This document shows, piece after piece, positions 7,033 to 12,721 of a stretch of DNA of 16,327 nucleotides (the first letter of the stretch is position 1; every line of letters begins with the position of its first letter). The translations under genes were made by a program, and so were the position numbers. The stretch is taken from assembly GCA_001920085.1 (NCBI GenBank), contig MNJC01000012.1, forward strand, positions 1 to 16,327, written 5' to 3'. The notes under the pieces are model-generated. The model ran no database searches. It saw only the letters and a program-made list of their open reading frames with translations, and was not told where the DNA came from. The stretch is from Actinobacteria bacterium 13_1_20CM_4_69_9. GTDB lineage: Bacteria; Actinomycetota; Thermoleophilia; Gaiellales; Gaiellaceae.

Positions 7033-7697
7033 GCGCGCGAGTCTTGATCGCCGAGGACGAAGCGGCGATCGCGGATTCGGTCGCCTACGCTCTCCGAGGA
7101 GAAGGATTCGACGTCGACACCGTCGAGGACGGGGAGAGCGCGCTCGACGCCGCACGCCGCGACGGCTATGACGTGCTCGTGCTCGACCTGATGCTGCCGG
7201 GTGTGTCGGGCATCGAGGTCTGCCGGCGTCTACGAGCGGAGAGCGCGATGCCCATCGTGATGCTCACCGCACGCACGGCCGAGGTCGATCGGGTCGTGGG
7301 CCTCGACGCGGGCGCGGACGACTACGTCGTGAAGCCGTTCTCGATGCCCGAGCTGATCAGCCGGGTGCGCGCAATCCTGCGCCGGCGGGAGCTCGACCTC
7401 GCCGAGCCCACCGAGCTGCGCGTCGGCTCGTTGGCCCTCGACCTCGGCCGCCACACCGCGAGCATCAACGGCGAGCCGATCCGGCTGACGCCCTCCGAGC
7501 TGAAGCTGCTGAGTCTCCTGGCCCGCCATCCGGGCCGCGTCTTCGCGCGCCGCGAGTTGATGCAGCACTTGTGGGACAGCGCCTACGTCGGCGACCAACG
7601 CGCGGGGGACGCGCACATCGTCAACCTCCGCCGGAAGATCGGGCGCGAGCGGCTCGTCACCGTGCGCGGTGTGGGCTACAAGCTCGTCGCCGTGTGA
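7029..7697 (+). CDS. OmpR/PhoB-family response regulator
   Basis: This is a full-length 222-residue two-domain regulator. The receiver domain (4-115) has acidic residues E9/D10, phosphoacceptor D53 (LVLDLMLPG), T80 and K102 (KPFSMPEL). The winged-helix DNA-binding domain (about 128-220) ends in the typical recognition-helix and wing sequence DAHIVNLRRKIG...VRGVGYKL. It is translationally coupled (ATGA) to the kinase gene and would normally be its partner. The regulator looks intact although the kinase frame is broken, so it may be phosphorylated by another kinase or by small phosphodonors, or the kinase defect may be a sequence error. Target genes are not evident. Confidence 0.93.
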   Translation: MSARVLIAEDEAAIADSVAYALRGEGFDVDTVEDGESALDAARRDGYDVLVLDLMLPGVSGIEVCRRLRAESAMPIVMLTARTAEVDRVVGLDAGADDYVVKPFSMPELISRVRAILRRRELDLAEPTELRVGSLALDLGRHTASINGEPIRLTPSELKLLSLLARHPGRVFARRELMQHLWDSAYVGDQRAGDAHIVNLRRKIGRERLVTVRGVGYKLVAV

Positions 7698-7709
7698 GGA
7701 AAGCCTCAC
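7694..7709 (+). terminator. Small hairpin at the end of the response-regulator gene
   Basis: GTGAGG (7694-7699) pairs with CCTCAC (7704-7709) across an AAAG loop, and the stop codon lies in the left arm. There is no T-tract, so this is only a weak candidate terminator or RNA-stabilising hairpin before the next promoter. Confidence 0.3.
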
Positions 7710-7719
7710 CAAGCAGTGG

Positions 7720-7748
7720 CTGAACGCTCACCGCGTGCGGCGTAGCGT
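7720..7748 (+). promoter_or_regulatory. Promoter of the STAS-ANTAR pair
   Basis: TAGCGT (7743-7748) fits the actinobacterial TAnnnT -10 pattern and lies six bases before GTG 7755, as expected for a leaderless transcript. A loose -35 CTGAAC (7720-7725) sits at 17-base spacing. This suggests the STAS-ANTAR pair has its own promoter, separate from the upstream signalling operon. Confidence 0.45.
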
Positions 7749-7754
7749 GACCTG

Positions 7755-8123
7755 GTGCCCATCCTCGACGCCCGCGTCAGCGTCTCGCGGTTCGGCCCGG
7801 ACAGCTTCGTCGTCGCGGCCGACGGCGACCTCGACGGCGACACCGCAGAGCGGCTCCGCGAGACATTCGCCGAGGTGCTCGAGCTCGGCGGCCGGCAGCT
7901 CCTCGTCGACCTGACGGGTGTGTCCTTCACGGATCCCACGGCACTGCAGGTAATCGCGCACACGGCGAAGACGCTGAGGTCGAGAGGCGGCCGGATCGTC
8001 CTGGTCACGGACGACCCGCGCGTGACCCGGGCAATCGAGATCCCCGGGATCGAACGGGGCGTCCGGGTCGAGTCGTCGCTGCCCGAGGCCGTCCAGCAAC
8101 TCGTCAAGTGGCGCGATGCCTAG
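7755..8123 (+). CDS. STAS-domain protein (anti-sigma-factor antagonist-like)
   Basis: The 122-residue protein is a single STAS domain of the SpoIIAA/RsbV type: strands SFVVAADGDLDG, a helix TAERLRETFAEVLE, strand QLLVDLTGVSFTD and helix ALQVIAHTAKTLRSRGG. In this family a serine or threonine in the D-S-S-G-L motif is phosphorylated by an anti-sigma kinase. Here the motif reads D60-P61-T62-A-L, so T62 takes the phosphosite position while the preceding serine and following glycine are replaced. It may therefore be an active antagonist with an unusual site or a constitutive STAS partner. No anti-sigma kinase or sigma factor gene is in the window. The GTG start is probably leaderless, and the 3' end overlaps the ANTAR gene by eight bases (ATGCCTAG). 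Confidence 0.87.
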   Translation: MPILDARVSVSRFGPDSFVVAADGDLDGDTAERLRETFAEVLELGGRQLLVDLTGVSFTDPTALQVIAHTAKTLRSRGGRIVLVTDDPRVTRAIEIPGIERGVRVESSLPEAVQQLVKWRDA

Positions 8124-8502
8124 GAGCCTGCGCTACACGGACGCGGGCGAGAGCCTGATCCACCTCTCCCTGCCGCCGCAGACCCCCTACGAGACGGAGA
8201 CGGCGGTCCGCCGGCTCGTGGAGCTGACGACGATCCTGGCGCGCCGGTGCGCGCAGCTGCAGGAAGCGCTCGACACTCGTGTGGTGATCGAGCAGGCGAA
8301 GGGAAAGCTGGCGGAGCGGTTCAACCTCGAGCCGGATCAGGCATTCGATGTTTTGCGGCGGAGCGCCCGGTCGAATCGCACCCCTCTTCGCGATCTTGCC
8401 GCGCGCGTCGTGTCATCCGAGCAAACGCCGCGGGAAGTCGCGGCACAGCTCGACGGCCCGGCAGTGCCGCCGCGCGTCGCGCGGAAGGCCGGCTCGCGCT
8501 AG
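8116..8502 (+). CDS. ANTAR-domain RNA-binding antiterminator protein
   Basis: The 128-residue protein has an ANTAR three-helix bundle at about 47-101, with the characteristic ALDTRVVIEQAKGKLAER followed by AFDVLRRSARSNRTPLRDLA. ANTAR proteins bind paired hairpins in nascent RNA and prevent termination. No GAF or receiver domain is attached; the first 45 residues are a short non-conserved lead with a possible coiled segment, so regulation must come through a partner. The gene overlaps the STAS gene, implying coordinated synthesis. ATG 8116 has no clear ribosome-binding site, in keeping with coupling. Its stop shares CTAG with the convergent small gene. RNA targets could not be identified. Confidence 0.88.
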   Translation: MPRSLRYTDAGESLIHLSLPPQTPYETETAVRRLVELTTILARRCAQLQEALDTRVVIEQAKGKLAERFNLEPDQAFDVLRRSARSNRTPLRDLAARVVSSEQTPREVAAQLDGPAVPPRVARKAGSR

Positions 8503-8515
8503 CTCCCCGAGCGCG
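8495..8515. terminator. Hairpin between convergent genes
   Basis: CGCGCT (8495-8500) and AGCGCG (8510-8515) form a 6-bp stem with a 9-base loop that covers the two overlapping stop codons. There is no T-tract. It could serve as a weak bidirectional terminator, but short GC-rich inverted repeats occur easily by chance in such DNA. Confidence 0.3.
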
Positions 8516-8834
8516 GGTCGGTCGTCTGCGCGATCTCCGCCGGCACGCCTTTGAGCTTGCGCACGACGTCGTACCGCGAGTGCGTCTCCACGACCTGCTC
8601 CACGTCGGGAGCGACGTGGCCGGACGCGACGGCGAAGAAGCGCGGGTCGGCGCGGATCTTCTCGTACTCGTCCCGCGTCAGGCTGATGCGGTCCACGCAC
8701 GCTGCGTCGCCACATTCGCAGATGAGGTCGAGCGGTTCGGTCGTCATGTTGAACGCCGAAGCGACGTCTTCGATCCGCTCGTTGACGTCGCGGAAGACCG
8801 CCTCGTTCATCCCGATCCGCTCTTCGCGGTTCAC
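8499..8834 (-). CDS. Small conserved-looking protein with CxC-x4-C motif (paralogue B)
   Basis: I cannot name a function. The 111-residue protein reads RIGMNEAVFRDVNERIEDVA, then LICECGDAACVDRI (C39, C41, C46), LTRDEYEKIRADPRFFAVASGH (H73) and VEQVVETHSRYDVVRK, with a C-terminal tail of about 18 residues that its neighbour lacks. It aligns along its whole length with the protein encoded immediately upstream, so the pair are tandem duplicates. The three cysteines and the histidine in GH are shared and could bind a metal such as zinc (inference). No signal peptide or membrane segment is seen. The GTG start overlaps the neighbour's stop (GTGA), so the two are co-translated. Confidence 0.8.
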   Translation of the reverse strand: MNREERIGMNEAVFRDVNERIEDVASAFNMTTEPLDLICECGDAACVDRISLTRDEYEKIRADPRFFAVASGHVAPDVEQVVETHSRYDVVRKLKGVPAEIAQTTDPRSGS

Positions 8835-9127
8835 GACTTCTCGACGACGACATAGCCGTCGTTGCGCGAGACGACGGTGCCGACCGGCGCTTCCGCGACC
8901 TCATGTCCGACGGCGGTCATGTAGTGGCTCGGGTTGGCACGGATGGCCGCGTATTGATCCTCGGTGAGGGGCACGATCTCGACACAGTCCTCGACGGGAC
9001 ACTCGCACAGAAACGGGATGTGCTCAAGCTCGTGCGCGTACGTCTGGGCGGATTCGCGGATGCGCTCGTTGGCCTCTCGAAAGACCGCGTTGTTGCGCTG
9101 GATACGTTCGACCGTGAGATCGCTCAC
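8831..9127 (-). CDS. Small conserved-looking protein with CxC-x4-C motif (paralogue A)
   Basis: The 98-residue protein is of unknown function and paralogous to the downstream gene. Shared blocks are NNAVFREANERIRE (12-25), FLCECPVEDCVEIV (C41, C43, C48), LTEDQYAAIRANPSHY (54-69), VGH (H75) and GYVVVEK at the end. The identical order, spacing and cysteines indicate a gene duplication with conserved function. The N-terminal part is predicted helical and acidic/basic, and no DNA-binding motif is recognisable. It follows the ANTAR gene after a 30-base gap and is probably in the same transcript. The GTG start lacks a convincing ribosome-binding site. Confidence 0.8.
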   Translation of the reverse strand: MSDLTVERIQRNNAVFREANERIRESAQTYAHELEHIPFLCECPVEDCVEIVPLTEDQYAAIRANPSHYMTAVGHEVAEAPVGTVVSRNDGYVVVEKS

Positions 9128-9157
9128 CCTGCGCTGCTTTACGCAATCGGGTGCGGA

Positions 9158-9436
9158 CTAAACGTCGAGGAGGGCCGCGAGCTCGGGCGGCGTCGGCTCC
9201 CCCGGTCTGATTCGCCCGGCGAGATCGTGCAGCTTCATCCGGTTCGTGCGGGACGCCCGGCGAATGGCCTCGAAGGCTTCGTCGACGCCGAGCCTGTAGC
9301 GCTCGGCGACGATCCCTTTCGCCTGCTCGATCATGATCCGCGACTCGAGAGCGTGCTGGAGCTGCGCACGGCGCTCGTAGCTCGCCTCGGTCACAGCGAG
9401 GAGACGTTCCATCGCGACCATTGCCTCTTCTTCCAT
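9158..9436 (-). CDS. ANTAR-domain protein (second copy, minimal)
   Basis: At 92 residues this is little more than an ANTAR domain. A short coiled lead (MERLLAVTEASYERRAQLQ) runs into HALESRIMIEQAKGIVAER (29-46) and AFEAIRRASRTNRMKLHDLAGRI. It shares the family core with the ANTAR protein encoded by the convergent operon but differs outside it, so it is probably not a recent duplicate. No sensory domain is attached. ATG 9436 overlaps the stop of the XRE gene (ATGA), so the two regulators are produced together. It may act by antitermination on its own operon or elsewhere; no target hairpins were recognised. Confidence 0.87.
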   Translation of the reverse strand: MEEEAMVAMERLLAVTEASYERRAQLQHALESRIMIEQAKGIVAERYRLGVDEAFEAIRRASRTNRMKLHDLAGRIRPGEPTPPELAALLDV

Positions 9437-9714
9437 CAGCTTCGGCGCGGCCTCAGGTCGACGACGAGGTCGCAGTCGAGCGCGTCTGCGATGCGCAGCA
9501 GCGTGTCGATGCGCGGCGGGCGGCCACCGCGCTCGAGCCGGGCAATGGCGGACTGGGTGGTGCCCACGATCTCCGCGAGCTGGCGCTGCGAAAAGCCCTG
9601 GGCTTGCCGCCGCTCAGCGACCTTGTCCGCGATGGCCGCGAAGAACCATCCTCGGTCGGCCGTGCGGATCCGCTCTTGCAACCGCTCGAGCGGGCTTTTC
9701 GCCGTCCGCGCCAT
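9436..9714 (-). CDS. XRE/Cro-type helix-turn-helix regulator
   Basis: The 92-residue protein has a Cro/C1-type HTH at about 30-85: ADKVAERRQAQGFSQRQLAEIVGTTQSAIARLERG, then PRIDTLLRIADALDCDLVVDLRP. This core resembles HigA/antitoxin-like and other small XRE regulators. No toxin-sized partner is adjacent; the next gene is an ANTAR protein overlapping by four bases. The open frame continues upstream to 10107 but lies opposite-phase over the DUF2339 gene and is arginine-rich. ATG 9714, preceded by a -10-like TAGCAT at 7 bases, is therefore the start. It probably represses its own operon. Confidence 0.87.
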   Translation of the reverse strand: MARTAKSPLERLQERIRTADRGWFFAAIADKVAERRQAQGFSQRQLAEIVGTTQSAIARLERGGRPPRIDTLLRIADALDCDLVVDLRPRRS

Positions 9715-9721
9715 ACCAGGA

Positions 9722-9727
9722 ATGCTA
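9722..9727 (-). promoter_or_regulatory. -10-like box of the XRE-ANTAR operon
   Basis: TAGCAT on the - strand (9722-9727) lies seven bases before ATG 9714, fitting a leaderless start. No -35 is recognisable. It lies between the XRE start and the end of the DUF2339 gene, so the XRE operon probably has its own promoter. Confidence 0.4.
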
Positions 9728-9734
9728 TCCAGCC

Positions 9735-12320
9735 TCAGGACGGCCGGCCGTGCTGCTGGGCGTCGAACTGAGCGCTGAGGCGCTGGTAGAAGAACCCGCC
9801 GAGCAGGAGCACGGCGCCGACCGCGAGGAAGGACAAGGCGCGCTGGGCCGAGCTCAGGCTCGGCAGGTCGAACAGGAAGATCTTCCCCAGGCTGACAGCG
9901 AAGAGCACGAAGCCGCCGCCTCGAAGCAGCGGGCGCCGCTGCCGAAGGCCGGCGTACAGCGAGGCCAGCGCGAGGATGCCCCAGAAGGCGCTCACCATCG
10001 TCTGGCCGCGCTGGAAGTTCGTGTGCACGTCTTCGGGCGAGAGCCGCTGCGCCGCCTCGAGGAGGGCCAGCGACGCGCCGTAGACGCCGAGCGCTCCGGC
10101 GGCCCACGTCGCCGCGACCCGGAAGCGCTCGCTCCAGTCGAGCGACCAGGCAAGCATGCCCGCGGCGGCCGCGAGCAGGACGAGGCTCGCCAGGCCGTCT
10201 TCGGGATGCGCGATCGGCATGACGAGATGCGACGGCGGCGTCTCGGCGACGAGCGTGATCAGCGCTGCGACGACGAGGTAGGCGAGCGAAGCAGCCTGCA
10301 GCCTGCGGTCACCCATTGTCTTCGCGACCACGGCAAGCCCGGCGGCGGTCGCGGTGTAGGCGAGCACCAGCCACACTCCGTCGAGGACGAGCGCCTCGCC
10401 GGAGGCAGCGACGGTCAGGCCGAGGATCCACAACAGTGTCGCGACGTCGGGCCGCCGGAAGGTCGCAGCCGCGAGCGCGACATACGCCGCACCGACGCCG
10501 ACCAGGACGAGGCCGTCGTGACCCGGCACGAGCACGAGTGCTCCGGCGAGCACGAGCGGCAGGCTCAGCGCGATCGAGACAAGAGCTTCCGTGAGCAGCC
10601 CGGCCGCCAGCAGGCTCCCGCCGACGACGGCGAGCGAGATGCCGTAACGCGTGGGTGTCAGCGTCAGCACATCGAACACGGCTGCCTTGGCGACGACGAC
10701 CGCCAGCCAGGCGAAGCCGAGGCGCCATCGCACCGCCGCGGCGAGGCCGGCGGCGGCCCAGACGCACGTGACGACGACGTGCCCGTCCTGGAAGCCGAAC
10801 AGCTCGAGGATGCAGAGCGACGCCGCATATGCAGCCGTCGCGGCGGCGACGGCGTAGGCCGCGACGTCGACGGCGCGCTCGTGGCGATCGAGCCACGCCA
10901 ACGCCGGTTCGAGCACGCGCAGGATGCCTTTCGGCGCGACTCGCTCCCACGAACGCCGGACGAGCGCGAACACGAGGGCGGCCAGCGCAACGGCGGCGAG
11001 CGCCGGCGCGCCCTTGGCCGGATGAGGCACGTCGGTGAAGAAGTTCACCGGGCTCGCCTCGAAGGCAAGTGCATGGCCGAGAGCGAGCCCGAGGTACGCG
11101 AGCGCGGGAAGCTGGAAACGGCTGTCGCGCACCCGACCCGTCAGCCACGCAAGCAGCGCGGCCTCGGCCGCCCACGCGTACGTGACGCTCGAGCCCGAGA
11201 GCAGCTGCGCCACGCCGACGGCCATGGCCGCGAGACCGAGCGCGGCGAGCAGGAGTGCGAGCTCGCGGACGCGCACGAAGAGGATCGCCCCGAGCGCAAC
11301 GTAGGTCGCCGCGACGGCGAGCAGGGCGACGCCCGCTTCCGCGCCGTCGTAGAGCAGCGCCGTAGCGACCGCGCCGAAGACCGCGCCACCGGTGAGGAAT
11401 GACGCCGGCGCGGAGGCGAGCGATGTCCCCAGTCTCAGCTGGAACGCCAGCCCCGCGGCGACGTAGAGCAGCCAGAACGCGAGCGCGAGGGCGACGATGC
11501 CCGCGTGCGGCGAGCCCGCCTGCGCGATCTGCACGACGGCCTGCGGCACGCTCACGAGCGCGGCGGCCTGCAAGAGCTTCCACCAACGCTTGCGCACGGC
11601 GACGACTGCCGCCGCGGCGAACACGATCGCGACGAAGGCAGTGCCGATCTGCTGCAAGCCGCCCTCGAAGACGAGCGTGGCCGGCACGACCATCGCGCCG
11701 ATGAGGCCGAAGCCGGCCACGATCTCCTCCGACCAGGCGAGCGACACGGCGACGCCGACCGAAGCAATCGCGCCGGCAGCGACGAGCGCGACGGGCTTCG
11801 AGATCAGCTCGTACAGCGAGACCGCCGCGAGCAGGGTCGCGTATGCGCCGGCGATCCCGGCGCCGACCGCGGCGAGCCCGGAGTACGTCCGTCCGAAGCG
11901 GCGCTGCAGCCACATCCCCCCGCCGAACACGAGCGCCGACGCGAGCCCGCCGCACAGCACGCGCAATTCCGGGCCGATCCAGCCCCGGTTGACTGCCAGG
12001 ACGAAGAAGAAGACGACGCCGAGCAGCGTGACGACGCCGCCCGCGAAGGCGAGCGCCTTGGCGCCCAGCAGATCGGCCGCGCCGAGCGTGCGCCCCCAGT
12101 CGAACGCCGGCGTGGGCCGCTGTGCCACCGTGCGGCGCGCCGGAGCCGGCGAAGGAGCCCGGGCGGGCGCAGGCGCCGGAGCGGCCTGCGGCTCCGGTTT
12201 CGGTTGCGGCGCCGGTGCCGCTACGGGCTCGAGCTTGCGGACGCGGCGCTCGAGCGCCTGGACGCGCCGTGAGAAGTACACGGCGCCGATCACGAGGAGG
12301 ATGAGCAGCAATTCGTTCAT
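9735..12320 (-). CDS. Large polytopic membrane protein of the DUF2339 type
   Basis: The 861-residue protein starts with a membrane segment (ELLLILLVIGAVYF), followed by a charged helix (RRVQALERRVRKLE) and a proline/alanine-rich linker (about 32-70). A conserved entry to the core, FDWGRTLGAADLLGAKALAFAGGV, leads into a long array of hydrophobic segments, clearly more than 15, to the C-terminus (FLAVGAVLLLGGFFYQRLSA). N-terminal helix, linker and GAKALAFAGGVVTLLGVVFF are characteristic of DUF2339 (COG5373), whose biochemical function is not known; a transport or envelope role is often assumed. The ATG has no evident ribosome-binding site. A divergent lipoprotein gene lies 109 bases upstream, and the XRE operon follows 20 bases downstream. 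Confidence 0.88.
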   Translation of the reverse strand: MNELLLILLVIGAVYFSRRVQALERRVRKLEPVAAPAPQPKPEPQAAPAPAPARAPSPAPARRTVAQRPTPAFDWGRTLGAADLLGAKALAFAGGVVTLLGVVFFFVLAVNRGWIGPELRVLCGGLASALVFGGGMWLQRRFGRTYSGLAAVGAGIAGAYATLLAAVSLYELISKPVALVAAGAIASVGVAVSLAWSEEIVAGFGLIGAMVVPATLVFEGGLQQIGTAFVAIVFAAAAVVAVRKRWWKLLQAAALVSVPQAVVQIAQAGSPHAGIVALALAFWLLYVAAGLAFQLRLGTSLASAPASFLTGGAVFGAVATALLYDGAEAGVALLAVAATYVALGAILFVRVRELALLLAALGLAAMAVGVAQLLSGSSVTYAWAAEAALLAWLTGRVRDSRFQLPALAYLGLALGHALAFEASPVNFFTDVPHPAKGAPALAAVALAALVFALVRRSWERVAPKGILRVLEPALAWLDRHERAVDVAAYAVAAATAAYAASLCILELFGFQDGHVVVTCVWAAAGLAAAVRWRLGFAWLAVVVAKAAVFDVLTLTPTRYGISLAVVGGSLLAAGLLTEALVSIALSLPLVLAGALVLVPGHDGLVLVGVGAAYVALAAATFRRPDVATLLWILGLTVAASGEALVLDGVWLVLAYTATAAGLAVVAKTMGDRRLQAASLAYLVVAALITLVAETPPSHLVMPIAHPEDGLASLVLLAAAAGMLAWSLDWSERFRVAATWAAGALGVYGASLALLEAAQRLSPEDVHTNFQRGQTMVSAFWGILALASLYAGLRQRRPLLRGGGFVLFAVSLGKIFLFDLPSLSSAQRALSFLAVGAVLLLGGFFYQRLSAQFDAQQHGRPS

Positions 12321-12346
12321 GCGCCGCAGCTAAGTCGCTCGCGGCG

Positions 12347-12391
12347 CCGACCGGAACCGGGTGCGCCACCGGTCGGGTTCAGGGCTAGCCC
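12347..12391. promoter_or_regulatory. Inverted repeats in the divergent intergenic region
   Basis: The 109-base gap 12321-12429 separates the divergent DUF2339 and lipoprotein genes. CCGACCGG (12347-12354) is repeated inverted as CCGGTCGG (12369-12376) with a 14-base spacer, and a perfect 10-base palindrome GGGCTAGCCC lies at 12382-12391. These could be operator sites or a leader hairpin. I see no convincing -35/-10 pair in the gap. Confidence 0.35.
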
Positions 12392-12429
12392 CGGTTCGCG
12401 GCGGCGACCACGGTGTTACTCAGAGAGCG

Positions 12430-12699
12430 ATGAGATCGGCACTCGTGATCGCACTCGTCGCCGTGCTCGCCGGCTGCGGCGGAACGTCACGGCCGAAGCG
12501 CGTCCCGAACGTCCGTTACGAACGGCTCGACGTGGCCGAGGCGCGGCTCGACGCGCGCGGGCTCGGCTGGGAGGAGATCGGCGGCGGGACGTTCGGCGTC
12601 ATCGTGCGCTCCAACTGGTACGTGCGCGAGCAGATCCCGGCGCCCGGACACACGGCGACGACGGTGCGCCTCGTCGTCGAGCGCTGCGACGACGACTGA
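12430..12699 (+). CDS. Small lipoprotein with one PASTA domain
   Basis: The 89-residue precursor has a short charged start, a hydrophobic core (ALVIALVAV) and a lipobox LAGC with C16 as the lipidated cysteine, so it should be exported and membrane-anchored. The remaining about 70 residues resemble a PASTA domain: VPNVRYERLDVAEARLDARGL, EEIGGG, then VREQIPAPG and a final strand TVRLVVER. PASTA domains bind peptidoglycan fragments or act as spacers in penicillin-binding proteins and Ser/Thr kinases; here there is no kinase or transpeptidase attached. AGAGAG lies just before ATG 12430. The frame is open further upstream to 12361, but that would bury the signal peptide. It is divergent from the DUF2339 gene. 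Confidence 0.8.
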   Translation: MRSALVIALVAVLAGCGGTSRPKRVPNVRYERLDVAEARLDARGLGWEEIGGGTFGVIVRSNWYVREQIPAPGHTATTVRLVVERCDDD

Positions 12700-12721
12700 G
12701 CAAGGCCTCGTCGCTCAGTCG
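12693..12721. terminator. Bidirectional hairpin containing both stop codons of a convergent pair
   Basis: CGACTGAGC (12693-12701) pairs perfectly with GCTCAGTCG (12713-12721) around an 11-base loop. The lipoprotein stop TGA is in the left arm and the aminotransferase-like gene's stop (TCA on the + strand) is at the mirrored position in the right arm. There is no T-tract, but the 9-bp stem exactly spans the 15-base gap between convergent genes, fitting a bidirectional terminator. Confidence 0.55.

Noticed and set aside
7694..7709. ANTAR target hairpin ahead of the STAS-ANTAR pair
   Set aside because: Only one hairpin is present, and its loop does not fit the paired hexaloop pattern known for ANTAR targets.
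9436..9714. Toxin-antitoxin system around the XRE gene
   Set aside because: The XRE protein resembles small antitoxin regulators, but the adjacent genes are an ANTAR protein and a DUF2339 membrane protein, neither a toxin.
9750..11402. A 550-codon + strand open frame
   Set aside because: It is antisense to the DUF2339 gene, rich in R, E, Q and G, and shows no recognisable motif. Several similar frames lie at 10309-12369 (-) and 11497-12333 (+).
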